Positions 44,481 through 56,770 of a DNA stretch of 64,000 nt are shown here, piece after piece. The notes beneath the pieces were generated by a model that searched no databases, had not been told where the DNA came from, and saw nothing but the letters and a program-made list of their open reading frames with translations. The DNA lies in the NCBI RefSeq assembly GCF_028554725.1, contig NC_071671.1, positions 12,002,001 through 12,066,000 of the forward strand. The letters are read 5' to 3'. The first letter of the stretch is position 1. Each line of letters opens with the position of its first letter. This stretch comes from Zeugodacus cucurbitae. Its lineage: Eukaryota; Arthropoda; Insecta; Diptera; Tephritidae. A program made the position numbers and the translations under genes.

Positions 44481-46084
44481 GCGTGGATGGGTATGAGTCC
44501 CCACACAGAGCCGCTATCCATCTCTCGGACAGATATTCGCCTGTATAGGTCCCAAGGTTATCTCGAATAAGAAGCCAAGGCGAGGGTTGAGGAATGTGCT
44601 CAGAGCCGATCAGCGCAAAGAATTAGCCATCTCAACTTATTCCTACCACACCAACTTGATAATGACAGGAGGTGAACGTACGCTAGGGTCTGTCATTAAC
44701 CAGCCAGTCATTTTTGCCGAGTATTATCCCTACATACTCTGTTGACAGAATACCTCGACCACCATCAGGGTTTAAACAAATCCTACCATAAAAATCTAAA
44801 AGTCGTAGCGGCCGCATGCCATTTAGCGTTATTCAGGATGCACCCCGCAGAGGTGATCCACTTTACATCCCATGGAATCAGTTATTGGGTTTTAATCGAT
44901 TAACAATTAGAACTGTACTTAGAATCGCGGATCGAGGTATTATAAGATATTTACTGTCTATTCATTAAGTAAGGAGATATATAAGTAAGGATAAAGATTC
45001 TGATTTCAGTAAAGACAAATAATAACTACAATTTTCGCCGAAATAAATTAGGGAAAAGCGTGAGAAACAGAACTTCGGTTATTTGGTTGCCATTAGTGTG
45101 GTGTTGTCAGCAAATTTAATTGCATTACCTGCAATTTCTCATTGCGGCTAATTAGAACGACCATACTGTATCGAATAAAAGTTTTAGTGTAGTAAAAAAT
45201 GGAAAAAAGAGAAAAATGTGAGAAAATAATTTCTGTCGAAAAGTTCTCACTCGTGGATGGGAAATATATGTACTTTAAAGCAATCCACATTGTGGAACCA
45301 CAAATTATAGAAATGACAAGTAACAAAGTAAGGCAACAATAGTAAGAATTGCGAAAACACCACACAAACTATTCGGTTTAACCATCGTTACAGTTTCCTT
45401 CTGTTAGTCCATAAATTGCCGTTAAGTGCAGACAAACTCTGCAATTTGTTGTTTTTGCGGTATATTAATATTGCTTTTAGTGAGCACTGAAAATTTATGG
45501 TTTCTATTAATTGTCGTTTTGGTCGTAAGTATGAAACACTTCGGTAATTAAATTCTGAGTTTCAAGTCTTAGTTGAGTGCAACGGAGAGCAAGACACTGT
45601 AATTGAAGTTATTGCTCGGTACGTAACTTGGTGGCGTACTGCTTCAAAAGAATATAGTCGAATTTACATGATTTCTGATCTTCAACTAATACGGATACTG
45701 TGCTTAGGTTCCCGCTAGAAGTTTGATGATCGCTCACTCCATACCTGCGGATGCGAATCGGTTCATCTTTGTTAGAGTTCATAAAGAAATATTAGGCATT
45801 TTTGCAATTATCTCGAATTATGTTGACTGCTGGTGGCTACAAAACTTATCTTGATGTGGAAATCGAATGACATTTGCCAAGGATTATAAACTATCCGCCA
45901 AAAGAAGTTCTAATCATTTGAAATATGGTTTTCTGTTATATGGACTATGCGAATGTTTTGTTCGAAGTTAGATCTTTTATTTTGTTCGTAACGAATGACA
46001 CTTCACGATTAATATTTTGCATTATTACTGAAGATACCTAAAGTAAAAATCAATAACTGGTATATATGTAAGATATTATAGATG
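44481..46084. other. Non-coding, no feature clearly seen
   Basis: 44481-44900 is relatively GC-rich and may be further decayed retrotransposon sequence, but I cannot match it to a domain. The rest is AT-rich. Confidence 0.4.
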
Positions 46085-46640
46085 TTAGTTAGTTAGTGTC
46101 ACAGGAGATTCCACTTGCACAGCTACAGTCTCCAGTTCTTTGTGATGCCGCAAACTGCTCAAAATGGATGCTCAAGATCCTCAATAGACGATAAAACGCT
46201 TTGAACCTTTTACGAATTTTTAAGGCGACTAATTCGTATTCGTGATAGTCCAATTGGTTCTCCGAAGTTCCTACCGCCAATATATTTCAGAAGAGAAAGT
46301 GTCTGGAAGTCTCAATCTCACTTTCTTCCATGCAGCTTTGGTATTTTACATCCGATAGCTGAAGCTTGCTAAGAGCAAATAGCTCAGTAGATCGCCTGCG
46401 ATCCACCTTAGGCCAGAATGATCTTGGAGTCAAACAGGTACTGAGCGTTGTCCAACGCCTAGCGTGCTCATTCGACGACCACTAATCCAACGCGGATAGT
46501 GGGGCCCCAGCTTGATCCCAATCTGTTGAGATAGCAGCTTGGGTGTCCTTACGCGCAAGCTCATCGTCTCTGTAGTTCCCAGAGATACCGACATGGCTTG
46601 AGACGCAAACGAGTCTAAAACTAAAGTAGCTAGAAGCTAT
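46085..46640 (-). pseudogene. Jockey-clade RNase H and C-terminal fragment
   Basis: Minus strand, in order: CVSSHVGISGNYRDDELARK (family 'VPGHxGIxGNxxADELARxG'), STDWDQAGAPLSALD, then PKVDRRRSTELFALSKLQLS, QSCMEESEIETSRHFLF (zinc-knuckle region), and an open stretch VGTSENQLDYHEYELVALKI. The RNase H degrades the RNA of RNA-DNA hybrids during retrotransposition; here stops and frameshifts abolish it, and the LTGHCPIG block is deleted. It ends near 46085 in GTTAGTTAGTGTCAC (plus strand). Confidence 0.78.
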
Positions 46641-49600
46641 TGAATGTTAGGCCAATTACTCATTGACTAGCTTTGGGCGAACAGTCAGCGAGCACATAAC
46701 CAGGATTACCGCTCTACAATCCGAGTGAATGCTCGCATAAATGTTAGTTAAGTAGTTAGGGATACGTCATAATTCCTACGCATATTCAGTAGTTAGTAAG
46801 TAAGCATAGTTGTCGTATATATTACATATTATAAATAATGCCGTTATGAAATCTGAGAAAATTGAACGTTACGGTATAATGATGACTTATTTCTTGAATA
46901 ACAGTGTGAAAGTAAAACCAACCACTCACCCAATCTTACGACCATTCAGGATCTGATTAAACGAAATTTGACATATGATAGTATTATTAGCTGACAGTTA
47001 TTGTGTTGCACATGAAGTTCATTTATATGATAATATATATGTATTCGCACATAAGCAGATACGTTAGTGAGCGCTTTACCGACTAAGAATAATGCAGCCC
47101 TACTATATATCTATTTTCTGTGAAGCGCCAAGCCTGCACTTCATAAAACTCAACATTTAATCCTTGCGCATGAACGCCTCAACAAAGCCACAGATGTAAA
47201 TAAATTACGGTTTATACAATGTATGGAATATATATGTAAAGGAATTGCCATCATAGTGTCGCTAATGCGTGCAGCAGCCGGTCACAATGGACGTGTCTTG
47301 CTCACTTTACGCCACTTGACAATGACGATACCTATCATTTCAAGCGGCTTGGGGCGCTCAGGTGCACCGAAAGGGGTGTAAACGTGGAATTATGTAACAA
47401 TGTGTTGTACTCTGCCTTAGCAGGTGTATCAGTATTGATTACATCTACTACCTGCCAACTTCCGTGCATAGACATCCGAGTGCTGTCAAAGCGTTGCAAG
47501 CGCCTCAGCGTTGATGACAATGCTGACACATGCATGACATAATGCTGTGTGTACACATACATGAGAACAACAAACGCCCATCCGCAAGTGAGTGTCATTT
47601 GTGCGGCATGACGTCTCGCCTAGAGTGGCGTCATCATTGATTTCGCATTTGTCAGCCTTAGTAACTGTATAGTCCGACTAAAATATATATGTACATATTA
47701 GTCTGTTAGTATTGTATGCCTTTACAGCTTATACTTATTACCCATCAACTTCACTCTTTGCTCTCGTAAGCTCTTTGAACCATTCGCTTTGCATTTCATG
47801 CCACCAAAATATTCCCCGGCATTAGTTTAAACTTCCTGCGCTACAAATCCTTACGCGAAATCGATCAATCCATCGATCTTTTTACTTGTTTTCTTGTCCA
47901 CTTTCGCTTCGTCACTGCTCCTTTTGCGTGTCGTTCATCATGAGATTCGCTTTCGCTATGTTCAATACATTAACTTTGACAGTTTTTTGTTGTTTACAAG
48001 CTGCATTCCTAAGCATTTTGCTGTCACCTACACTTATACTGGCACCTTTGCGAACGTATGTGTTATTGATTTACGTTCAATTCTTTATTTTCCCTTTTCA
48101 AGTACATTTACCATGTAGTGGTTTTGAGTGACAGCAGCAATCAATTGTTTGTGAATTTAAGCATGACCATTTTTTTCTGGCGATTTTACTAGAAAATACC
48201 ATAAATCTGCGAGAGAATGCAATGAAAAGTCAGTGATTGCGGATTCGTGGTCTCACGAACTCGTGTGTTTCAGCAGCGCTGGGGATTTTCTAATATTAAT
48301 AGCTGTGTTCGACCATCTTAAATACAGTGAGAGTGGTTTTAAGCTGGAGACTATGTACGCTTGAATATGTTCTTATAACTATTAATAATAGTTCGTCGAT
48401 AGTGTTTCTTGAAAATACTTCAGGAACAAATATTTAGGGGTATTGTCGATATTCGGACAAGCTATTATATATGTCTTTGGATAAGTTCAAGTTAGTTCAT
48501 GCTTATATTATATATGAATGTGATGTTTCGCTCGTCGACTTCACGCAACAAATGGGGCCCTACAAGTGTTAAGCGCTCTCTGGACATATGGAGTTCCCGA
48601 GCTGTTTCCTCATCTCAAAAATACAACTGGATATCGGTATTGTCTTCAGAGAAAAATCATCCATTAAAGACAATATCTTACCATAATTTAGCTACCTTTA
48701 AATAAGTTATCCACCAAAAATTGTATAGCGCTTATTGAATATGCTGAATATTTCGTACACCTCACCATCAACAATAGTTACATACATATATCACGACGAG
48801 TTTCGGGAAGTTGTATCGAAGCAAGAATTCATAGTTGTACTGGGATCGCTGGGATCTGTCAGTCTATTGAAATTCAGTTTAGTTCATATTTTCATCTAAG
48901 AGTACAACGAATAATTAGGTCGTCTATAGGTCTCTCGGTTTCCAAAAACTAGTATTTAGGAAATCTTGTAACACTGTTCTTCGTCATCAGATAAGGCTAG
49001 GCTATACGATTTAATTCAAATGTAATTTAGTCTACCCACTTAAATAGACTATGTGGACCTTGAGTTAGCCTCGTACAGCCCTCGAAATGGAAAAAGAAAC
49101 CAGTGGAAATTACAAAAAAAAAAATATATTTTTTGATAAGATTGGTATTCTGAAGCCGTGAACATGAAAAGTCAAGTAAAGGCTAACATACTCCTCAAAT
49201 CAGAACTAGTTTCACCAAACTTTTTGGACTTGATTTGGACGAAACCCAATAAAAATTAAAAAAAAAATATATGATAAGATTAAGATTGTGAAGCGCCAAT
49301 CATAAAGAGTATTCAGAGGTTTTCCACAGCCGGAAATCATTCTTCTTCCCCAACATATATTTTTTATACACTTTGACAAGTCAATATGGACTCATTAGAC
49401 CAGATAAAGACCACGTTGAATTCTGAAATTTAATGCCGTTGGAGGATTTACCCTCTAATCTCTATATTCTACACCTGGGCTTCCAGAAACAAAAAGAAAG
49501 GGGTTAAACATAAGTACAAATAAACACATCAATCAAATTACAAAATATTTACAGTTCGACTGACGTCATTGAAGGTAAGTTGTTGTTGAGATGACAATAA

Positions 49601-50354
49601 GAGTCGGTGGAATAGAATGAGTAGAGAATCAACAAATAGCTGTCACAATCATTGTATTCGAGTGGGTGTGTGTGTGTGCTTTCGCTCCTAAGTGTATGCT
49701 ATTATGTTAAACTTTACATTACACATGACGAAAACGATTTGAGTGGAACAAATGATGACGGCATTTGATCCAGTGAAATGCTGAAACCTCAAGGAGGCAA
49801 GAGCAATATGTCGGAAAAGAACATCTGCAAACAGAGGCGTGTCAAAGTGTTGTTGTCGAAGTATTGTACATATGTTTATACACAAACAATGCACTGCTAG
49901 GGACGGCGTAGACGAAGGGTGGGGAGCTGTAGAGCTGGCAAGTCAAATATTAAATGTCACGCTCAAGTGCCAAGGAATACACGAATTTAAGGTGTTGCAC
50001 ATAGAGTATACAAATATGTATGTGTTTATTAGTAAAGAGTAGTGAACAACAACTGCGAAATATATCGACTGCAAGTAGTATTACATAAGGCATTACACGA
50101 CAGACGAAGACAACAGAATTCGAGTGCTTCTGCAGTTCAAGTGCAGATGTAAACAACTTTGCAGGATAAAAGGATGTTGTTGAGAGGAAAGCGGGGAAAA
50201 CTTGTTTCCATACGAATTTGTAATTTTGTATTCAAAATTTATTTTTAACGGCAACAAAAACTTATCGTTTTGAATTACTGATTTTAGCGATAATATTTAC
50301 GCTTAATGATGATAAGCGTTAGAAAATCTGAAAATCTAAAGAAGTTCGAAAAGT
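46641..50354. other. Non-coding, no feature seen
   Basis: About 3.7 kb. Two A-tract blocks, AAAAAAAAAATATATTTTTT (49113) and AAAAAAAATATATGATAAGA (49260), are followed by similar GATAAGATT words, which hints at an old 150-bp duplication. The short frames at 47335-47598 and 47886-48131 have no domain that I recognise. Confidence 0.45.
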
Positions 50355-51297
50355 TCATATATAACAACCTAAGATATGGTTATACATATAAAATGAAATC
50401 CAGATGCCTGTCCGTCCATCTGTATCTAATAAAAAAAATTGTGTACAGAGAATCACACTAGAAGCGGGTATATCTAGATGTAATTTTTTTCGAAAAGTGG
50501 CTGGGGCACCGACCTCAAATTGGTTTTTATATAAATCTCCTAAACCAGTAATGTTACTAGACACAATGTTACTAGTCAGCATCCGATTATACACCATGAA
50601 AATAAGTTAAATCGGAAAACAACCATGCCCATCCCACATACAAAGGTTAGGTTGAAAACTACTAAAAGTCATCACCCATTTTTGTGTCAAAAACCATATC
50701 TAAATTTGGTACAATACATTTTCTTGACACCCTGATATTAGTAATGAAAATCGGTTGAAATCGGTTAACAACCACGCCTATTTCCCGTATATAAACCAAG
50801 AATCAAAGGAGATACCGGAACAAAAGATTACACCACTTTGAGGTGTGACATCAATAACTGAAAAATTGTCGAAGTCGGACAATAATTTTTCAAGGCTGCA
50901 GATATCGAACATGAAGACCCCAGTGCTAATGAATATTTTCATACCGAAATTATTGGTAAAACTCTCAGATATTTTAACGAAATTGAGAGGGAATATTTGT
51001 CTTCTAATTATGTGTCTGAGCCAAACATGGGTGAAATCGGGTCTAATCTAATAATAATATCTAATATTAGGATTTTGAAACATGCGGTGGGATTTATGCT
51101 GGAAAAAATGGTTGAAATCGGACCAAGAATTACTTTAGCTTTCATATACTACATATAATGATTTTCGTACAACTAGTGGACTTTATGCGGTATATACGTG
51201 ACGAATTGTGGTATACCTTATAAGAATAAATAAATAAATTGCGAGATAATAAAATGTTCGTTACACCTGAACATAACGCTTCCTTACTTGTTTTATC
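50355..51297 (-). mobile_element. Dispersed 'CTCTCGCAA' repeat, copy e (diverged)
   Basis: Read on the minus strand from 51297: AAGTAAGGAAGCGTTATGTT, hairpin remnant GTTCAGGTGTAACGAAC, TTATTATCTCGCAATTTATT. Further in are CCTTTGTATGTGGGATGGGC and a GATGGACGGACAGGCATCTG tract (near 50400-50420). It ends near 50360 without the CGAGAGTATA terminus. Several GGGCGTGGC boxes have decayed. Older than copies a, b and d. Confidence 0.8.
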
Positions 51298-52235
51298 TAG
51301 GTTTTCCGGAAATTAAATTGAATTAAAATATTTTCGATTTGGAGATATTCAAAACAAAATGTGATGGGAATGGTAATTCCGCTTGTTCTTCATAGAAATT
51401 CTAACTGAACCGTATGAAGATGTAAAAAGTATTATTTGTAAAGAGCATAGCTTTAGTAATATCTACTAGATTGTCAGTCCTACGTTATTTTCATCGAAAA
51501 CTTTTCAATTAAGGTCTCTGGATATAAGCTTAAAAATAGTTACTCCCAGATCTCAACTGGGCAGTTGATAATTTATAGTGAAGCCAAATGAAAGATTTTA
51601 TCTTAGACATATTCGTATGTGCACCGAAGATTCCAAAATTGATTGCAGGTTCAGTTTGAAGGTGTTCTCTGAGTAATAAATATATCTCTCTCTTTTCATT
51701 TTTTTAACCTTTCCAATATCTTTCAGTTGTAAATTCTGTACATTTAAGGTATTGTGAAACACCAAATGTGCGAATAAAGCTGAAATATAACAGATATCCA
51801 GAAAGCCATTCAGGTTGACTAAAGACCACATCAAAGCTCTCAGAAATTCAAGATTTTACTAAATTTGTCGGTGGTATATAAATGTTATTATTTGTCATTA
51901 AAACATGAAAGGTAACTATGAAACAAGGATAAGTATCTCAGAGTAGACCGCTCGAAACTGCTCGAACTTTAGAAACAGCTCAGACGGATGGAATCGGTAA
52001 GAAAGGCAAATATGGTAACACAGACCAAATGCACTTGTTAGATCAGGGATAACTGGATAAGTGAAGCCAAAAATGTAGTACATAGTTCATTTGAAGAACA
52101 TTCTACGAAAATTGTTCTATTTTATACAGCATAACAGAAAAAGTGCGCTTGGGAAGAAAATGGAAGGATTGAAGTTCAGTTCTCAGCCTCTCTATAGAAC
52201 TTTCTTACAAATCGTAATTTAAAACCATTAATTTG
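51298..52235. other. Non-coding, no feature seen
   Basis: AT-rich with no recognised repeat or coding remnant. Confidence 0.5.
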
Positions 52236-52298
52236 AGGAATAAATGGCGCGCTGTTGTGGACTCGGCTATAGCCTACGCCAGTCAAGAAGAAGAAGAA
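52236..52298 (+). mobile_element. RTE/BovB-like 3' terminal fragment, copy F (63 bp)
   Basis: AATAAATGGCGCGCTGTTGT, GGACTCGGCTATA and CCTACGCCAGTCAAGAAGAA match the last bases of copy A and its (AAG)n tail. The terminal hairpin (ACCGCGTAAGCGGT) has been cleanly lost, leaving GGCTATAGCCTACGCC. Severe 5' truncation is common for non-LTR elements. Confidence 0.88.
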
Positions 52299-53893
52299 TT
52301 TGTATATACGAGACTATAGGCTGTAATAGGAATAACTTGAACTACTCATTGCCTCCTCACCAATCGAGTAAAAAACCTGACAGGGTGTTAAGATCTGATT
52401 GAAAATGCTATTGTGTAAATAACAATATGTTAAGCGTATAATGGCGATAACAAAAACAACCACAGCGCATGACTAGTGAAAGTGTTAATGGAAAGGCGCT
52501 AAGCTCTTCCATGAGTGAACTCGTTGGAGGTGTGAGTTCTCATAAGCTGCTAAGCATATGCATATGTGAGTATTCAGCTTAATGGAGATGGGTTTGTACA
52601 TATAAAAGACCGCAAACACGTGTGTTAAAACCATGTGGGAAAATAATGTAAAATTTATTCAGGCAATTCATGACATTTTAATTTGATGAATTGAATCACA
52701 TCGGAAGGGTATATTACAGGCAGAGTGCGATAATATTCTTTTAAATCAAAGCATGATGAGACTATTTCTTCCCGAAATATCGCTGAAAGGTTTTCGGAAA
52801 AGTAAGAAAGTGTTTAGTGTAAAATGTTTAACCTTTTGGGTATCCTCTATTTAGCTTTAGTTGGCTCTTGCTTCTCTGTCGCTCTCTTTCTCTCCTTTTG
52901 CTTACTTCACTCTAATGTCGAATTAAATGTCTCCCGTATGGTTCTCGGTTTTCTTTACTGTAATGGGTTAAAGGTTCAAAGGACAAAGGCAAATGTTAAT
53001 TATCTGTAAAAGATTCAAGATTATTCACACGTAGATGAGTGTATTATGAACTGACTTCAGAATCATGATACAATAAATGATATATCATGGACATATCTAT
53101 TATATGATCTCATATAAACCTAATGAAATATCTGTCAGAGGTTTAAATTCTTCCCCACTTCTTGTCGACAAAACGACCGTATTTTTATGCCCTACCCACT
53201 AATTGCTGCCCTCAAGTTAACACCCAGTAAATACCACTAATTTCTTTAACATCTTTATTTGTCTCTCATACCTTCTTCCATTCAACATTTAACAGCCCTG
53301 TCGGTAAATACTTATAAAGCTCTCCAAGTATCCCGGTGTAATGGAGCGGCATGTTGATGCTTGAAATTTTACAATCTTCAAATGCCCACAGTAGCATACA
53401 GCTTTTACGGTCCTGCAATAAAGCAGCAACATAAAGTCGAAATGCATTGCAATAAACAGTTGAAAGTTCGAAGATGAAACCATAAGCAAGTAGCAACAGT
53501 ATGGAAAACGCAAGAGTCGAAAGAGAAACATGAAAATCAAATTACTAATGCTTTCGTGGGATGGGAAGATTGAAAGTAACTAAATAAAAGATCAGATTCA
53601 AATAATAGTAAATAATGCGAATGCAGTGAAGGTTATGAAGCTACTAAACATGATGACACACAAAATGAAATGATGCGAAATAAAATAGTGGTATAATTAT
53701 GTGGGGTATTAAGGTCACGACACACATTTTAGTAGTAAAATTGGTCGAAATTTGGAAGGTTGATTTAAAGACAACAGGGAAGATATACTACTATGTGATG
53801 TTCATAAGGAATGTTATAAGGCAAGAATACAACCTTGGTTTAACTATTTTAAGAAAATTTAACTGACATTCAGAGCAATCTTAGCTTAGAAAA
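52299..53893. other. Non-coding, no feature seen
   Basis: AT-rich. The 61-codon frame at 52824-53009 is hydrophobic and low complexity, not a convincing gene. Confidence 0.5.
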
Positions 53894-53894
53894 C

Positions 53895-54815
53895 TTCTTC
53901 TTCTTCTTGACAGGCGTAGAAACCGCTTACGCGGTTATAGCCGAGTCCACAATAGTGCGCCACCCATCTCCAATTGGTAATACCAAGTGAAGACAGATCC
54001 TTCTCCACCTGATCCTTCCATAGGAGTGGAGGTCTCCCTCTTTCTCGGCTTCCAGCAGCGGGTACTGCATCGAAAACTTTCAGAGCTGAGGCACTTTCGT
54101 CCATTCGAACAACATGACCCAGCCAGCGTAGCCGCTGTCTTTTTATTCGCTGGACTATGTCTATGTCGTCGAACAACACATACAGCTCATCATTCCATCT
54201 TCTGCGGTATTCGCCGATGTCAATGTTTAAGTGACCGGAAATCTTCCGCAAAACCTTTCTCTCGAAAACTCCTAGTGCCGTCTCATCGGATTTTGACACC
54301 GTCCACGCTTCTGCACCATAAAGTAGGACGGGAATGATGAGGGACTTGTAGAGTTTAGTTTTTGTTCGTCGAGAGAGGACTTTACTTTTCAATTGTCTAC
54401 TCAGTCCAAGACGCAAATGCGCTGACTGTTTGTTTGATGACAGGAGATATTTCGTCTTGTCCTCGTTCATCACCAGACCCATTCGCTTCGCTTCCTTAAA
54501 GGAGTCACACGATAGCGAGTCACCTTGCCTGAAACCTCGTTTGGTATCGAACAGCTCGGAGAGGTCCTTCCCGATACTGACGCAGCTTTTGATGTTGCTC
54601 AACGTCAGCTTGCACAGCCGTATTAATTTGGCAGGGATACCAAATTTAGACATAGCAGGGTAGAGGCAACTCCTTTTCGAAGGCAGCTTTAAAATCGACG
54701 AAGTGATGGTGTGTGTCGATCCTCTTTTCACGGGTTTTTTCAAAGATTTGGCGCATGGTGAATATCTAGTCAGATGTAGATTTTCCAGGTTTAAAGCCAA
54801 ACTGATAAGGTCCAA
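53895..54815 (-). pseudogene. Reverse transcriptase C-terminal part of RTE copy C
   Basis: An open frame of about 300 codons through the remnant: [17 protein letters not shown] at the start (partly out of frame), [38 protein letters not shown] (motif B), then a direct jump to [20 protein letters not shown], which means the YADD block is deleted. Then [57 protein letters not shown] and AAGSRERGRPPLLWKDQVEK. The reading frame survived several in-frame deletions, but the active site is gone. Confidence 0.85.
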
Positions 54816-54938
54816 TCAGTTTGTTAACGGTGGCCTTTGGTATTTCACACAGTACGCTCGACAGAACCTTATAAGCGATGTTAAGGGGGCTTAAAGGGCA
54901 TGCTTTCTTCCGACCATATTCCGCAAAGAAGCTGATGC

Positions 54939-55810
54939 ATGCACCTTATCAGCTCTTCGCCGCCGTATTTGAATAGCTCGGCCGGCAATCCATCGGCCCC
55001 CGCCGCCTTGTTGTTCTTCATGCGGGTAATTGCTATGCCAATTTCTTCACGGTCGGACAATGGAGCATCTGTTCCATCGTCGTTGATTGGGGAATCGGGA
55101 TCGCCATCTCCTGGTGTTGTACTTTCACTGCCATTCAGCAGGCTGGAGAAGTGTTCCCTTCACAAACACAGTATACTTTGGTCATCAACAACTCTGAGGG
55201 TCCTACAGGAGTGTGCTCCGGTCTTGAAACCTTCAGTTAGTCGCCGGATCTTTTCGTAAAAATTTCGAGCATAACTCCTGTCGGCCAGCTTGCATTTCGG
55301 CCTCTTTCTTTTTTTGTCTGCAAATGCGTCTCGCTTCCCTCTTCAGCTCTCGGTAGCTTTCCCATCCCGCTCGTGCTGCGGTCGATCGCAACATTGCGAG
55401 GTAGGCAGTCTGTTTTCTCTCCACTGCGAGACGACAATCCTCATCATATCAGCTGTTTTTTTACTTTTCCGAAATCCAATGGTTTCGGTTGCAGCTGTAC
55501 GTAAGGAGTTTGATATGCCGTCCCACAGCTCCCTTATACCGAGATGCTGATGAGTGCTCTCAGAGAGCAAGAGTGCAAGTCGAGTAGAAAATCGTTCGGC
55601 TGTCGGTTGTGATTGCAGCTTCTCGATGTCGAACCTTCCTTGTGTTTGTTGACGTGTGCGCTTTTCTACACAGAGGCGGGTGAGTATCCTAGCTGCTACA
55701 AGATAGTGGTCCGAGTCGATGTTGGGACCACGAAGCGTACGCACATCAAAAACACTGGAGATATGTCGTCCATCTATCATAACATGATCGATCTGCGAGT
55801 GATTCGATCC
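54939..55810 (-). pseudogene. Linker and endonuclease end of RTE copy C
   Basis: Minus strand. 55780-55343 is open for 145 codons (MIDGRHISSVFDVRTLRGPN, DSDHYLVAARILTRL, RFDIEKLQSQPTAERFSTRL). A short frame follows at 55424-55233 (MERKQTAYLAMLRSTAARAG). The region 55130-54945 encodes, with frameshifts, the linker up to the NNKAAGADGLPAELFKYGGE block. The endonuclease catalytic core upstream is missing. Confidence 0.82.
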
Positions 55811-56073
55811 GGGGATTCTTATTTATTGGTTATGCGTTGTTATGTGGTGGGTCCCAAACCCTACGCACAACCGCATAAGCGGGATTCGCCTTCTCACCCT
55901 AGCTCGCTTCCAGACGGATGTCTGTTGGCTACCTAGAGGATACTTGGTCTAAGACCGGAAGTCGTGAGCTGCTTGAGCCCCATGCAAAAGAATCTTTCCT
56001 GGCCACTCCCAAGTGAATGGCAGTCAGAAACTTTCCTCACTTACGTGAACTTCTACATATGACTCCATCCTCC

Positions 56074-56339
56074 GAAAAAAACTATCAACCGTTTATCGGG
56101 ACTGTACAAATTTTGGGTAAATTCTAGTTGGAAAATTCTTTATTAAAAATGGTAGATGGTGGGTTAACCAGAAACTTCTCCATCTTAGTTCGAATTCATA
56201 CATCTTCGAAGATTACGATAAAATATGAGAACATAGAACATCCCGTTGTTTTTTATTTAAGAAGGGATCAAAGTTCCGTTCCATTTCTTTAATTTGTCCT
56301 ATTTTCTTAGTTAGAGATTATTAAAACCTTTCGATGATA
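56074..56339. other. Non-coding, no feature seen
   Basis: AT-rich sequence between two retrotransposon remnants. Confidence 0.5.
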
Positions 56340-56770
56340 GCTAAGGTTGATGAACAGCCCATATAAAGTATGTTTTGCAGTGCCAGAAAAGTTGGATAGT
56401 TTTGCAGTTCGATTACTGATCATTCTGGAATCCTTCAACATTATTTCAAATAATCTAAGCCAACCAAGAAAGTTGATCGGATTTCATCTGTCGCGTAGCT
56501 ATCTCATTAGACTGTTAGCAGAGCTGGTCCACGGGTGAAATCGTGAGCGATATTTAATTCCATCATGGTTTATATTGCACTGGTATTTCCTATGCACTTA
56601 CCTACTCGAGACATGTGGCTGGGACGGAGCCTCTGGAAGCATTTCAAAAAGCTTTTTCATGGATGGATCGAAACTCAGAGGAAAGGTTGATAGCGCGTCG
56701 TCTGTCATGAATTCTCCATCAATTTATGTTTTAGGCTTCTATACCACTGTGTCGTCTTTCAAGAAAATCT
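56340..56770 (+). pseudogene. Jockey-clade RNase H fragments, apparently duplicated
   Basis: At 56640-56770 the plus strand reads FFMDGSKLRGKVDSASS followed by MNSPSIYVLGFYTTVSSFKK, matching 'TDGSKLxGxVGxG...SFRLPDHCSVFQAEV' of jockey RNase H; the second residue of the catalytic TDGSK motif (Asp) is present. Upstream, 56347-56538 reads MNSPYKVCFAVPEKLDSFAV and LESFNIISNN, which corresponds to the part that should lie downstream of TDGSK. The order suggests two overlapping or tandem fragments. Frames are short and broken. Confidence 0.65.

Larger units (their letters stand above)
53894..56073 (-). mobile_element. RTE/BovB-like retrotransposon, copy C, with endonuclease core deleted
   Basis: Minus strand, 2.2 kb. 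The 5' end GGAGGATGGAGTCATATGTA and the 5' UTR agree with copy B, including the CCGCTTATGCGG hairpin (55871-55882 on the plus strand as CCGCATAAGCGG). The sequence then jumps from GTGGGTCCCAAACCC-side UTR (about 55845) to the end of the endonuclease (CCCCGGATCGAATCAC, about 55815), so roughly 600-700 bp encoding the nuclease core are missing. The 3' end has the hairpin AACCGCGTAAGCGGTT (53921-53936) and the tail TGTCAAGAAGAAGAAGAAG. Flanks share GAAAAC-like sequence (GAAAAC versus GAAAAAAAC), a possible eroded target duplication. Confidence 0.92.

Noticed and set aside
48979..49320. Possible tandem duplication near the A-tracts at 49110 and 49250
   Set aside because: Only the A-tracts and a GATAAGATT word match well; the similarity is too short to separate from AT-rich background.
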